Assembly: GCF_023073915.1 (NCBI RefSeq)
Contig: NZ_JADPKK010000015.1
Location: forward strand, 124,001 to 188,000
Source: Bradyrhizobium sp. 149
Lineage (GTDB): Bacteria > Pseudomonadota > Alphaproteobacteria > Rhizobiales > Xanthobacteraceae
DNA: 64,000 nt
Reading direction: 5' to 3'
Positions 52,215-60,642 of this stretch are shown piece by piece. The stretch's first letter is position 1; every line of letters starts with the position of its first letter. The notes under the pieces are model-generated. The model had not been told where the DNA came from. It saw nothing but the letters and a program-made list of their open reading frames with translations, and ran no database searches. Made by a program: the position numbers and the translations under genes.

Positions 52215-53537
52215 ATGCCGATGAACTGCCTTGGTTCTCGCCTTGCGGTCGCAACGATCGCGGCCGCCGCTCTGCTCACGCTCGCCCTTCCCGCCTCCGC
52301 CCAGTTCGCGCCGCCGTCCGCAAAACCCGCGGCCCCCAAGGCCACTGCGCCCTCGCCGCGCGCGGCGTCGTGCCACAATGGCGCGAACTTCGATCGATTT
52401 CTGGCCGACGTGAAGCAACAGGCGGTTGCCGCCGGCGTGTCGCAGCGGACCATCGCGGAGGCTTCACCCTACCTCGTGTACGACCAGGGTATCGTCAACC
52501 GCGACCGCGGCCAGCGCGTGTTCGGCCAGCTCTTCACCGAATTTGCTGGCCGCATGGCCGCGCCCTATCGCATGCAGAACGGCCAGCAGCACATCAAGCA
52601 ACATGCGGCCGCGTTTGCGCGTGCGGAAAAGGAATACGGCGTGCCGCCGGCGGTGATCGCCGCGTTCTGGGGACTGGAGAGCGATTTCGGCGTCAACATG
52701 GGCAATCTGCCGACACTGAAATCGCTGGTGTCGCTGGCCTATGATTGCCGCCGCTCGGAGATGTTCGTGAACGAGACCATCGCGGCGCTGAAGATCATCG
52801 ACCGCGGTGACTTGCATCCCGACGAAATGGTCGGCTCCTGGGCCGGAGAGCTCGGCCAGACCCAGTTCCTGCCCGTGCATTACGTCAACTACGCGGTCGA
52901 CTATGACGGCGACGGGCGACGCGATCTCCTCCGCAGCGAGGACGACGTGATCGGCTCGACCGCGAACTACATCGCCAACGGATTGAAGTGGCGGCGCGGT
53001 GAGCCGTGGCTGGAAGAAATCAAGGTGCCGCAAAACCTGCCGTGGGATCAGACCGATCTCACGGTGCAGCAGCCACGCTCGAAATGGGCACAGCTCGGCG
53101 TGACCTATCCCGACGGCAGGCCGCTGCCGAACGACAATCTCGCGGCCTCCGTGCTGCTGCCGATGGGACGCTTTGGTCCGGCCTTCATGGCGTACCCGAA
53201 TTTCGCGGCCTACACCGAGTGGAATAACTCGCTGATCTATTCGACCACCGCGGGCTATCTCGCCACCCGCATCGCAGGCGCGGCTCCGATGCGAAAGCCG
53301 TCCACACCCGTCGCGCAACTGCCGTTCAACGAACTCAAGCAATTGCAGCAGCTTCTGGTCCAGGCGGGCTTCAATGTCGGCAAGGTCGACGGTGTGCTGG
53401 GCCAGCAGAGCCGCGCCGCGGTGAAGGCGATGCAGATCAAATACGGTCTGCCGGCCGATTCCTGGCCGACCGCCGAGCTGCTCGCCCGGATGCGCGGCGG
53501 CACGGCGCAGGCCCAGCCGGCGGGGACGATCCGGTAG
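52215..53537 (+). CDS. Lytic murein transglycosylase, MltB family
   Basis: A 440-residue periplasmic enzyme cleaving peptidoglycan between MurNAc and GlcNAc to a 1,6-anhydro end. Seen: a signal peptide ending LALPASAQ, the SLT_2 domain with the catalytic glutamate in VIAAFWGLESDFGVNMGNLPTLKSLVSLAYDCRRS (quoted in part), GELGQTQFLPVHYVNYAVDYDGDGRRDL. A C-terminal peptidoglycan-binding domain follows (LKQLQQLLVQAGFNVGKVDGVLGQQSRAAVKAMQ). There is no lipobox, so it should be soluble. Known family function is cell-wall remodelling. Confidence 0.95.
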   Translation: MPMNCLGSRLAVATIAAAALLTLALPASAQFAPPSAKPAAPKATAPSPRAASCHNGANFDRFLADVKQQAVAAGVSQRTIAEASPYLVYDQGIVNRDRGQRVFGQLFTEFAGRMAAPYRMQNGQQHIKQHAAAFARAEKEYGVPPAVIAAFWGLESDFGVNMGNLPTLKSLVSLAYDCRRSEMFVNETIAALKIIDRGDLHPDEMVGSWAGELGQTQFLPVHYVNYAVDYDGDGRRDLLRSEDDVIGSTANYIANGLKWRRGEPWLEEIKVPQNLPWDQTDLTVQQPRSKWAQLGVTYPDGRPLPNDNLAASVLLPMGRFGPAFMAYPNFAAYTEWNNSLIYSTTAGYLATRIAGAAPMRKPSTPVAQLPFNELKQLQQLLVQAGFNVGKVDGVLGQQSRAAVKAMQIKYGLPADSWPTAELLARMRGGTAQAQPAGTIR

Positions 53538-53644
53538 AATTTTTGCACTGCACAAGCCGCTTCCGCGATTGTATTTTTCCATGACGTTCCCATGTGAGTG
53601 GCTCAGGCTTCTCCTGAGATTCCCCACCACAGAGCGAGCATCAC

Positions 53645-54148
53645 ATGTCCTTCCACGACGCCGTCGTCCCCGCCTATTTGCAAATACTGAACAGCCTGAC
53701 CGGCCTGCTCACGAAAGCCGAGGCGCATTGTGCGGCCAAGAAGGTCGATCCCGCCGTCCTGCTGGGCTCGCGCCTGTTTCCGGACATGCTGCCGCTCTCG
53801 AAGCAGATCCAGCTCGTCAGCGACTTCGCAGCCAAGGGCTGCGCCCGGCTGACCCATAGCGAAGTGCCCTCCACATCAGACACCGAAACCAGCTTTGCCG
53901 AATTGAAGCAGCGGCTCGCCAAGACCATCGACTATGTGAAATCCTTCAAGCCCGAGCAGTTCGAGGGCGCCGACACCAGGGACGTCACCTTCCCGGCCGG
54001 CCCCGACAAGTCCATCACCATGAAGGGCCAGCAATTCCTGAGCGCGTTCTCGCTGCCGAACTTCTATTTCCACGCCGCGACCGCCCATGGTCTTCTGCGC
54101 CACGCCGGCGTCGAGATCGGCAAGCGCGATTTCCTCGGCGCGAACTAA
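53645..54148 (+). CDS. DUF1993 domain protein
   Basis: A 167-residue four-helix protein of the DinB-like DUF1993 family: MSFHDAVVPAYLQILNSLTGLLTKAEAHC, then SRLFPDMLPLSKQIQLVSDFA, and a C-terminal LPNFYFHAATAHGLLRHAGVEIGKRDFLG (quoted in parts). The His residues near the C-terminus are where DinB-like proteins bind metal. Function unknown. A GAGCGAGC stretch precedes the start without a good Shine-Dalgarno. Confidence 0.88.
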   Translation: MSFHDAVVPAYLQILNSLTGLLTKAEAHCAAKKVDPAVLLGSRLFPDMLPLSKQIQLVSDFAAKGCARLTHSEVPSTSDTETSFAELKQRLAKTIDYVKSFKPEQFEGADTRDVTFPAGPDKSITMKGQQFLSAFSLPNFYFHAATAHGLLRHAGVEIGKRDFLGAN

Positions 54149-54331
54149 AGTCCGATCATTCCAGCGGCCGCGGCAGGAGATTGAATCTGCTGCCGTGGCT
54201 GAAATTGCGCACGCTTTATGCTGCGCGGCTTCGCTGCGCATCTCGCCTGCAGTTTCCGTATGGCTCCTCCCTTGCGCTGATTGCCCCGATGCACAAGTGT
54301 TCCGGACCTCTCATTGTCTGGAAGCATTCCC

Positions 54332-55435
54332 ATGAGCCGTTCGACCAAATTGTTTGAGACCTACAAGCTCGGCCCGATCACGCTGGCGAACCGTTTCGTG
54401 ATGGCGCCACTGACGCGTAACCGCGCCGTTCCCGGCACGTTCGTACCGGGTTCGCTTGCGGCAGACTATTATGGCCAGCGTGCTTCCGCAGGCCTCCTGA
54501 TCACCGAAGCAAGCCAGGTCTCGCAGCAGGGTCAAGGCTATCAGGACACCCCCGGCATCTACTCCAAGGACCAGGTCGCCGGGTGGCGCAAGGTCACCGA
54601 TCAAGTGCACCAGCGCGGCGGCAAGGTCTTCATCCAGCTCTGGCATGTCGGCCGCATCTCGCACGTCGACCTTCAGGCCAATGGCGCGGCCCCGGTGGCG
54701 CCGAGCGCGATCCGCGCCAAGGGCAAGACCTTCGTCAACGGCACTTTCGCCGACGTCTCCGAGCCCCGCGCGCTCGAGCTCTCCGAAATCCCAGGGATTA
54801 TCGACGACTTCAAGCGCGCCACGAAGAACGCACTCGAGGCCGGCTTCGACGGCGTCGAGATCCACGGCGCCAACGGCTATCTGCTCGAGCAGTTCGCCAA
54901 GGACGGCACCAACAAGCGCACCGATGCCTATGGCGGCTCGATCGAGAACCGCGCGCGGCTGATGCTGGAAGTCTCCAAGGCCGTCGTCGCCGAAGCGGGC
55001 GCCGACCGCACGGGCATCCGCATCTCGCCGGTGACGCCGGCCAACGACATCTCGGATTCGAACCCGCAGGCCTTGTACGACCATATCGTCGACGGTCTCG
55101 GCGCGCTGAAGCTCGTCTATCTCCATGTGGTCGAAGGCGCCACCGGCGGTCCGCGCGACATCGCGCCATTCGACTATGCGGGTCTGCGCAAGCGCTTCCC
55201 CGGCGCCTACATCGCCAACAACGGCTATGATTTCGATCTCGCCGCCAAGGTGCTGGACGCGAACGCGGCCGATCTCATCGCCTTCGGCAAGCCGTTCATC
55301 TCCAACCCTGATCTGGTCGAGCGGCTGAAGCAGGGCGCGGCGCTGAACGATTGGGACAAGACCACGTTCTACGGCGGTGGCGCGAAGGGATACACCGACT
55401 ACCCGACGCTGGAGACGGCCGAGGCGGCGGAGTAG
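54332..55435 (+). CDS. Old Yellow Enzyme family alkene reductase
   Basis: A 367-residue FMN ene-reductase that reduces activated C=C bonds with NADPH. Seen: LANRFVMAPLTRNRAVPGTFVPGSLAADYYGQRASAGLLITEASQVS (quoted in parts), QLWHVGRISH, the proton-donor region FDGVEIHGANGYLLEQFAKDGTNKRTDAYGGSIENRARLMLE with the HGANGYL catalytic motif, and FIANN/DLAAK-type FMN-phosphate loop. The family includes NemA, which reduces N-ethylmaleimide and nitrate esters. The start at 54332 is the ATG of the N-terminal MSRSTKLFE. Physiological substrate unknown. Confidence 0.94.
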   Translation: MSRSTKLFETYKLGPITLANRFVMAPLTRNRAVPGTFVPGSLAADYYGQRASAGLLITEASQVSQQGQGYQDTPGIYSKDQVAGWRKVTDQVHQRGGKVFIQLWHVGRISHVDLQANGAAPVAPSAIRAKGKTFVNGTFADVSEPRALELSEIPGIIDDFKRATKNALEAGFDGVEIHGANGYLLEQFAKDGTNKRTDAYGGSIENRARLMLEVSKAVVAEAGADRTGIRISPVTPANDISDSNPQALYDHIVDGLGALKLVYLHVVEGATGGPRDIAPFDYAGLRKRFPGAYIANNGYDFDLAAKVLDANAADLIAFGKPFISNPDLVERLKQGAALNDWDKTTFYGGGAKGYTDYPTLETAEAAE

Positions 55436-55440
55436 GTCTT

Positions 55441-55574
55441 CTCCCTCGCCCCGTTCTTACGGGGAGAGGGTTGGGGTGAGGGGCCGCCTCCGCGAAAGTA
55501 GTGACAATGGAATTCGCGGAGAGCTCCCCTCACCCGATCGCTTCGCGATCGACCTCTCCCCAAGCGGGCGAGGT
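55441..55574. repeat. Palindromic repeat related to the element at 49676
   Basis: The left half CTCGCCCCGTTCTTACGGGG and GGGTGAGGGG matches in inverse the right half CCCCTCACCCGATCGC and CTCCCCAAGCGGGCGAGG. It also shares TGAGGGG and CTCTCCCC blocks with the element at 49676. It lies between the convergent alkene reductase and glpV genes. Confidence 0.8.
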
Positions 55575-55581
55575 AAGAAAG

Positions 55582-55609
55582 AAAAAGGCCGGGATTGCTC
55601 CCGGCCTTT
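55582..55609 (-). terminator. Terminator of the glp operon (bidirectional)
   Basis: An 11-bp perfect stem (AAAGGCCGGGA / TCCCGGCCTTT) with a TTGC loop. On the minus strand it reads into a T-run and lies just beyond the glpV stop; on the plus strand it can also end the alkene reductase transcript. Confidence 0.93.
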
Positions 55610-55629
55610 CGTCGTTATGTTGATGTGCC

Positions 55630-57426
55630 TTACTGCAGCGAAGCCCGCTTCGGGGGCTGTGCCGGCCACGACTTGATCAGGGTGTCGTAGTCGACCGTCT
55701 CGCCCTTCGGCTTCTCGTTGGCGAGCTTGCGCTGGGGAGCAATCGTGCCGTCCTTCTGGGCCTTGGCGAACCAGTACTCGGCCGTCTCCTTCTTGTGCAG
55801 CTTCGGACCGCAGGCGCCCTGCACGCCCGACTTCTCCAGACGCTCCATCACGGAGTCCTGGGCGGCGGCAAGCGAGTCCATCGCGGCTTGCGGCGTTTTC
55901 GCACCGGACGACGCATCGCCGATGTTCTGCCACCACAGCTGCGCCAGCTTCGGATAGTCGGGCACGTTGTTGCCGGTCGGGGTCCACTGCACGCGCGCGG
56001 GCGAACGGTAGAACTCGACAAGGCCGCCGAGCTTCGGCGCACGCTCGGTGAACGACTTGTCCCAGATGTCGGACTCACGGATGAATGTGAGACCGACATG
56101 GCTCTTCTTCAGCGACACCGTCTTGGAGACGATGAACTGGAGATAGAGCCAGGCTGCCTTGCGGCGATCGGCCGGGGTCGACTTCAGAAGCGTCGCGGAG
56201 CCGGCGTCCTGGTAGCCGAGCTTCATGCCTTCCTTCCAGTACGAACCGTGCGGCGACGGAGCCATACGCCATTTCGGCGTACCGTCCGCGTTCATCACGG
56301 CGATGCCCGGCTTCACCATGTCGGCGGTGAAGGCGGTGTACCAGAACATCTGCTGGGCGATGTTGCCCTGCGCCGGCACCGGACCCGACTCGGAGAAGGT
56401 CATGCCCTGCGCCTGCGGCGGAGCATACTTCTTCATCCACTCGAGGTACTTCGTGATCGAGTAGACCGCGGCCGGACCGTTGGTGTCGCCACCACGCTCG
56501 ACCGAGGAGCCCACCGGACGGCAGCCTTCCATGCGGATGCCCCATTCGTCGACCGGCAGACCGTTCGGGATGCCCTTGTCGCCGTTACCGGCCATCGACA
56601 GCCAGGCGTCGGTGAAACGCCAGCCGAGCGACGGGTCCTTCTTGCCATAGTCCATATGGCCATAGACCTTGACGCCGTTGATCTCCTTGATGTCGTTGGT
56701 GAAGAACTCGGCGATGTCTTCATAGGCCGACCAGTTCACGGGAACGCCGAGCTCGTAGCCATACTTGGCCTTGAACTTGGCCTTGTAGTCGGCGTTGGTG
56801 AACCAGTCATAGCGGAACCAGTAGAGGTTCGCGAACTGCTGGTCGGGCAGCTGATAGAGCTTGCCGTCCGGCGCGGTGCCAAACGACTTGCCGATGAAGT
56901 CGTTGACGTCGAGCATGGGGTCGGTGACGTCCTTGCCCTCGCCGGTCATGTAGTCCGACAGCGCGATGGTCTGGCCGTAGCGGAAGTGGGTGCCGATCAG
57001 GTCGGAATCGTTGATCCAGCCGTCGTACACGTTCTTGCCGGACTGCATCTGGGTCTGCAGCTTCTCGACGACGTCACCTTCCTGGATGATGTCGTGCTTG
57101 AGCTTGATGCCGGTGAGTTCGGAGAACGCCTTCGCCAGCGTCTGCGATTCGTATTCGTGGGTCGTGATGGTCTCGGAGACGACGTTGATCTCCATGCCCT
57201 TGAAGGGCTCGGCGGCCTTGGCGAACCACTCCAGCTCCTTCTTCTGGTCTTCCTTCGACAGCGTCGAGGGCTGGAATTCCGCGATCCACTTCTGGATCGC
57301 GGCGTCGTCGGCGGCGCGAACCGGCGCCGAGACGGCCAACGACACCGCGATGATGGCGGCGACGCTGGACATCGTCAGAAAACTATTCTTGGTCAATGGA
57401 CGTTCCCTTCTCCTAAACTGCCGCAT
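55630..57426 (-). CDS. glpV: Glycerol ABC transporter substrate-binding protein
   Basis: A 598-residue periplasmic binding protein. Seen: a charged n-region and signal sequence (MSSVAAIIAVSLAVSAPVRA), then KGMEINVVSETITTHEYESQTLAKAFSELTGIKLKHDIIQEGDVVEKLQTQ (quoted in part), a typical sugar-binding-protein start. The size is larger than the usual ~430 residues of this class, as known for the rhizobial glycerol system. The start is the ATG at 57426, six bases after GGAGG. A TTG at 57396 also has a site and is an alternative. It is the last gene of glpD-glpSTPQUV. Confidence 0.9.
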   Translation of the reverse strand: MRQFRRRERPLTKNSFLTMSSVAAIIAVSLAVSAPVRAADDAAIQKWIAEFQPSTLSKEDQKKELEWFAKAAEPFKGMEINVVSETITTHEYESQTLAKAFSELTGIKLKHDIIQEGDVVEKLQTQMQSGKNVYDGWINDSDLIGTHFRYGQTIALSDYMTGEGKDVTDPMLDVNDFIGKSFGTAPDGKLYQLPDQQFANLYWFRYDWFTNADYKAKFKAKYGYELGVPVNWSAYEDIAEFFTNDIKEINGVKVYGHMDYGKKDPSLGWRFTDAWLSMAGNGDKGIPNGLPVDEWGIRMEGCRPVGSSVERGGDTNGPAAVYSITKYLEWMKKYAPPQAQGMTFSESGPVPAQGNIAQQMFWYTAFTADMVKPGIAVMNADGTPKWRMAPSPHGSYWKEGMKLGYQDAGSATLLKSTPADRRKAAWLYLQFIVSKTVSLKKSHVGLTFIRESDIWDKSFTERAPKLGGLVEFYRSPARVQWTPTGNNVPDYPKLAQLWWQNIGDASSGAKTPQAAMDSLAAAQDSVMERLEKSGVQGACGPKLHKKETAEYWFAKAQKDGTIAPQRKLANEKPKGETVDYDTLIKSWPAQPPKRASLQ

Positions 57427-57498
57427 GTTGTTCCTCCGTTGCAGCGACAAACTTCTACAGGCCCGGGTTGGTCCCGGATCTGGCCGTTCCTTCGCGGG

Positions 57499-57828
57499 CT
57501 AGACCGTGCGGAAAATGAGTACGGCCGTGGCCAGCGAAATTCCTGATGCGATCCAAAGGCGCGAAATTTCAAGTCCGTCCTCGCCGATCGGCAGCGTGGC
57601 GAGGGCATCGGTGCCGGCGAAGGCGATCCAGAGCAAGTGGATGACCGCCGCCGTGATCAGGGAGATGAACAGACGGTCGCCGCGCGTCGTCGGGATGCGC
57701 AGCACGCCGACGCGCTCGGCTTCGGGATAGGCCACCCCGAGCCAGGTCATTACGGCAAGCGTGCAGGCGAGCGCGACAAAGAAGATCGCCGTCGGCGGCG
57801 TCCAGGCCATCCATGCAATAGCTTCCAT
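57499..57828 (-). CDS. glpU: DUF2160 small membrane protein of the glp operon
   Basis: A 109-residue protein with three to four hydrophobic segments (AIFFVALACTLAVMTWLGV, LFISLITAAVIHLLWIAFAG and LWIASGISLATAVLIFRTV) and a polar loop with YPEAERVGVLRIPTTRGDRL. DUF2160 proteins are encoded inside rhizobial-type glycerol ABC operons between a permease and the binding protein, as here. I use glpU after that position; a role in transport is not established. It starts 9 bases after the glpQ stop. Confidence 0.8.
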   Translation of the reverse strand: MEAIAWMAWTPPTAIFFVALACTLAVMTWLGVAYPEAERVGVLRIPTTRGDRLFISLITAAVIHLLWIAFAGTDALATLPIGEDGLEISRLWIASGISLATAVLIFRTV

Positions 57829-57837
57829 TGATGCCCC

Positions 57838-58644
57838 CTACACCCGACCGAGCGCAAAGCCGCTCGCGATATAATTGCGGACGAACCAGATCACGAGCGC
57901 GCCCGGGATGATCGTAAGCACGCCGGCCGCAGCTAGCAGGCCCCAGTCCATGCCCGCCGCCGACACCGTGCGCGTCATGATCGCGGCGATCGGCTTGGCC
58001 TGCACCGACGTCAGCGTGCGCGCGAGCAGCAGTTCGACCCAGGAGAACATGAAGCAGAAGAAGGCGGCGACGCCGATGCCGCTCGCGATCAGCGGCACCA
58101 GGATTTTGATGAAGAAGCGCGGGAAGGAGTAGCCGTCGAGGAAGGCGGTCTCGTCGATCTCGCGCGGCACGCCGGAAACGAAGCCTTCCAGGATCCACAC
58201 CGCCAGCGGGACGTTGAAGATGCAGTGCGCGAGCGCGACCGCCCAGGGCGTATCGAACAGCCCGATCGCCGAATAGAGGTTAAAGAACGGAAGTGCATAG
58301 ACCGCGGCCGGCGCCATGCGGTTCGACAGCAGCCAGAAGAACAGATGCTTGTCGCCGAGGAAGCGGTAGCGCGAGAACGCATAAGCCGCCGGCAGCGCCA
58401 CCGAGATCGAGATGATGGTGTTGAGGACGACGTATTCCAGCGAGTTGATATAGCCGGAATACCAGCTCTCGTCGGTGAAGATGCGCTTGTAGTGCTGCAG
58501 TGTCGGCGCGTGCGGCCACAGCGTCATCGTCGAGACGATCTCGGCGTTGGTCTTGAAGCTCATGTTGACGAGCCAGTAGATCGGCAACAGCAGGAAGATC
58601 AAGAACAGCGCCATGATGAGACGGCGGCCGGGAATCGAATGCAT
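57838..58644 (-). CDS. glpQ: Glycerol ABC transporter permease (second)
   Basis: A 268-residue permease of the MalG type. Seen: six hydrophobic segments and the EAA loop region ETAFLDGYSFPRFFIKILVPLIASGIGVAAFFCFMFSW (quoted in part; EAA-G motif near residue 165), which contacts the ATPases. The stop is followed by glpU. The ATG overlaps the glpP stop (TGATG), so translation is coupled. Confidence 0.93.
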   Translation of the reverse strand: MHSIPGRRLIMALFLIFLLLPIYWLVNMSFKTNAEIVSTMTLWPHAPTLQHYKRIFTDESWYSGYINSLEYVVLNTIISISVALPAAYAFSRYRFLGDKHLFFWLLSNRMAPAAVYALPFFNLYSAIGLFDTPWAVALAHCIFNVPLAVWILEGFVSGVPREIDETAFLDGYSFPRFFIKILVPLIASGIGVAAFFCFMFSWVELLLARTLTSVQAKPIAAIMTRTVSAAGMDWGLLAAAGVLTIIPGALVIWFVRNYIASGFALGRV

Positions 58645-59546
58645 CACGCGGCTCCTTCCTGCGGCTTCCGCTCGGCGCCGGCATTGGTCATGACGGTGTA
58701 GAAGATCCAGCAGACGATCAGGATGATAAGATTGTAGACCAGCGACAGTGCGGCGGCCTTGCCGAGGTCGAACTGGCCAAGCGCGATCTTGACCAGCTCG
58801 ATCGACACGAAGGTCGTCGAGTTGCCGGGGCCGCCACCTGTCACCACGAACGGTTCGGTGTAGATCATGAACGAGTCCATGAAGCGCAGCAGCACCGCGA
58901 TCAGCAGCACCCGGTTCATCTTCGGCAACTGGATCGCCTTGAACACCGCCCAGCGCGAGGCGCCGTCGATCTGGGCGGCCTGGTAATAGGCCTCCGGGAT
59001 CGACTTCAGGCCGGCATAGCACAACAGCGCGACCAGGCTGGTCCAGTGCCAGACGTCCATCACGATGACGGTGACCCAGGCGTCGATGTCGTTGGAGACG
59101 TAATTGTAGTCGAGGCCGATATGATTGAGGACATAGCCGAGCAGGCCAATGTCCGGCCGGCCAAAGATCTGCCAGATCGTGCCGACCACGTTCCACGGGA
59201 TCAGCAGCGGCAGCGCGAGGATGACAAGACTGGCCGCAACCGTCCAGCCCTGGCGCGGCATCGATAGCGCGACCAGGATGCCGAGCGGCACCTCGATCGC
59301 GAGGATGACAAGCGAGAAGAACAGATTGCGGCCGAGCGAGGCCAGGAAGCGGCCGCCGAGGTCGGTCGAGGGATCGAGCAGCTCCTTGAACCAGCCGACG
59401 CCGTTCCAGAAGAACTGGTTGTTGCCGAAGGTGTCCTGCATCGAGTAGTTCACCACCGTCATCAGCGGCAGCACTGCCGAGAAGGCGACGACCAGGAACA
59501 CCGGCAGCACCAGGAACCAGGCTTTTTGGTTGATGGTCTTGTCCAT
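58644..59546 (-). CDS. glpP: Glycerol ABC transporter permease (first)
   Basis: A 300-residue permease of the MalF type without the long MalF extension. Seen: an N-terminal helix (WFLVLPVFLVVAFSAVLPLMTVV) with a short cytosolic start, further helices, and the EAA-type motif EAYYQAAQIDGASRWAVFKAIQLPKMNRVLLI near residue 205 (quoted in part). The stop overlaps the next start and its start is contiguous with the glpT stop (59546 shared). Confidence 0.93.
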   Translation of the reverse strand: MDKTINQKAWFLVLPVFLVVAFSAVLPLMTVVNYSMQDTFGNNQFFWNGVGWFKELLDPSTDLGGRFLASLGRNLFFSLVILAIEVPLGILVALSMPRQGWTVAASLVILALPLLIPWNVVGTIWQIFGRPDIGLLGYVLNHIGLDYNYVSNDIDAWVTVIVMDVWHWTSLVALLCYAGLKSIPEAYYQAAQIDGASRWAVFKAIQLPKMNRVLLIAVLLRFMDSFMIYTEPFVVTGGGPGNSTTFVSIELVKIALGQFDLGKAAALSLVYNLIILIVCWIFYTVMTNAGAERKPQEGAA

Positions 59547-60631
59547 CAGGCAGCTCCCTCCACCAGAAGGCTGTCGGCATAGACGTGGACGTGCGACGGA
59601 TCGAATTTCAAGCCGGCCGTGCCGTCCGGGCTGGTGAAACCGGCCGGCGCGCGCGCCGCGAGTTTTGCGTCCCCGAGCCGCGCACGCGCGAAGCGGATGC
59701 GGCCGAGATCGTCGATCCGTTCGATCTTGGCGCTGAGCAGGCCGGGCGCAGGCGCAACGGCGTCGACGAATTCGGGGCGCACCCCGATTTCAATCTTGGC
59801 GCCGATTGGCAGCTTGTCGTAGCTCCGGTTGAGGGCAATGACGTAGCCACCGATGCGCGCCTCGCGGCCCCTCACCTCGGCCGGAATGATGTTCATGCCG
59901 GGCGAGCCGATGAAATAGCCCACAAAAGTGTGCGCCGGCTTGTCGAACAGCTCGGCCGGCGTGCCGCTCTGCACCACGCGGCCGTCATGCATGACCACGA
60001 CGGTATCCGCAAAGGTCAGCGCCTCGGTCTGGTCGTGGGTGACGTAGATCATCGTGAGGTCGAGCTCGCGATGCAGCGCCTTCAGCTTGGAGCGGAGCTG
60101 CCATTTCAGCTCGGGGTCGATCACGGTCAGGGGTTCGTCGAACAGCACGGCGGCAACGTCCGAGCGCACCAGGCCGCGGCCGAGCGAGATCTTCTGCTTG
60201 GCATCGGCCGTGAGCCGCGTCGCCTTGCGGTTCAGATAGGGCTCGAGGTCGAGCAGGCGGCCGATCTCGGCGACGCGCTTGTCGATCTCGGCTTTCGGGA
60301 CGCCGCGGTTCTTCAGAGGAAACGCCAGATTCTGCCCCACCGTCATGGTGTCGTAGATCACCGGAAATTGGAACACCTGGGCGATGTTGCGCTTCTGGGT
60401 TGACAGCGGTGTGATGTCCTCGCCGTCGAACAGGATTTTCCCCCGCGACGGCGTGATGATGCCGGAGATGACATTAAGCAGCGTGGTCTTGCCGCAGCCG
60501 GACGGCCCGAGCAGCGCGTAAGCGCCGCCCTGCCGCCAAGTCATGGTGACCGGCTTCAGTGCAAAGCTGTCCTGCGGCGCATCATTGCCGCCGTAGGAGT
60601 GCGCGAGATCGACGAGGTCAATGCGGGCCAT
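59546..60631 (-). CDS. glpT: Glycerol ABC transporter ATPase with degenerate signature motif
   Basis: A 361-residue MalK-like ATPase. Seen: intact Walker A GPSGCGKTT (42-50), Q-loop Gln 88, Walker B AAVLFDEP (160-167) and H-loop His 199 (VTHDQTEAL). The ABC signature, LSGGQ in canonical members, is LTADA (140-144). The D-loop is TVID. A C-terminal regulatory OB-like domain follows. Together with GlpS this gives two different ATP sites (see findings). It starts immediately after glpS (11 bases between) and overlaps glpP by one base. Confidence 0.93.
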   Translation of the reverse strand: MARIDLVDLAHSYGGNDAPQDSFALKPVTMTWRQGGAYALLGPSGCGKTTLLNVISGIITPSRGKILFDGEDITPLSTQKRNIAQVFQFPVIYDTMTVGQNLAFPLKNRGVPKAEIDKRVAEIGRLLDLEPYLNRKATRLTADAKQKISLGRGLVRSDVAAVLFDEPLTVIDPELKWQLRSKLKALHRELDLTMIYVTHDQTEALTFADTVVVMHDGRVVQSGTPAELFDKPAHTFVGYFIGSPGMNIIPAEVRGREARIGGYVIALNRSYDKLPIGAKIEIGVRPEFVDAVAPAPGLLSAKIERIDDLGRIRFARARLGDAKLAARAPAGFTSPDGTAGLKFDPSHVHVYADSLLVEGAA

Positions 60632-60642
60632 GTCGCATCTCC

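Noticed and set aside
55795..57546. Plus-strand frame of 583 codons across glpV
   Set aside because: Antisense to the glycerol-binding protein gene and rich in Arg, Gly and His; no motif.
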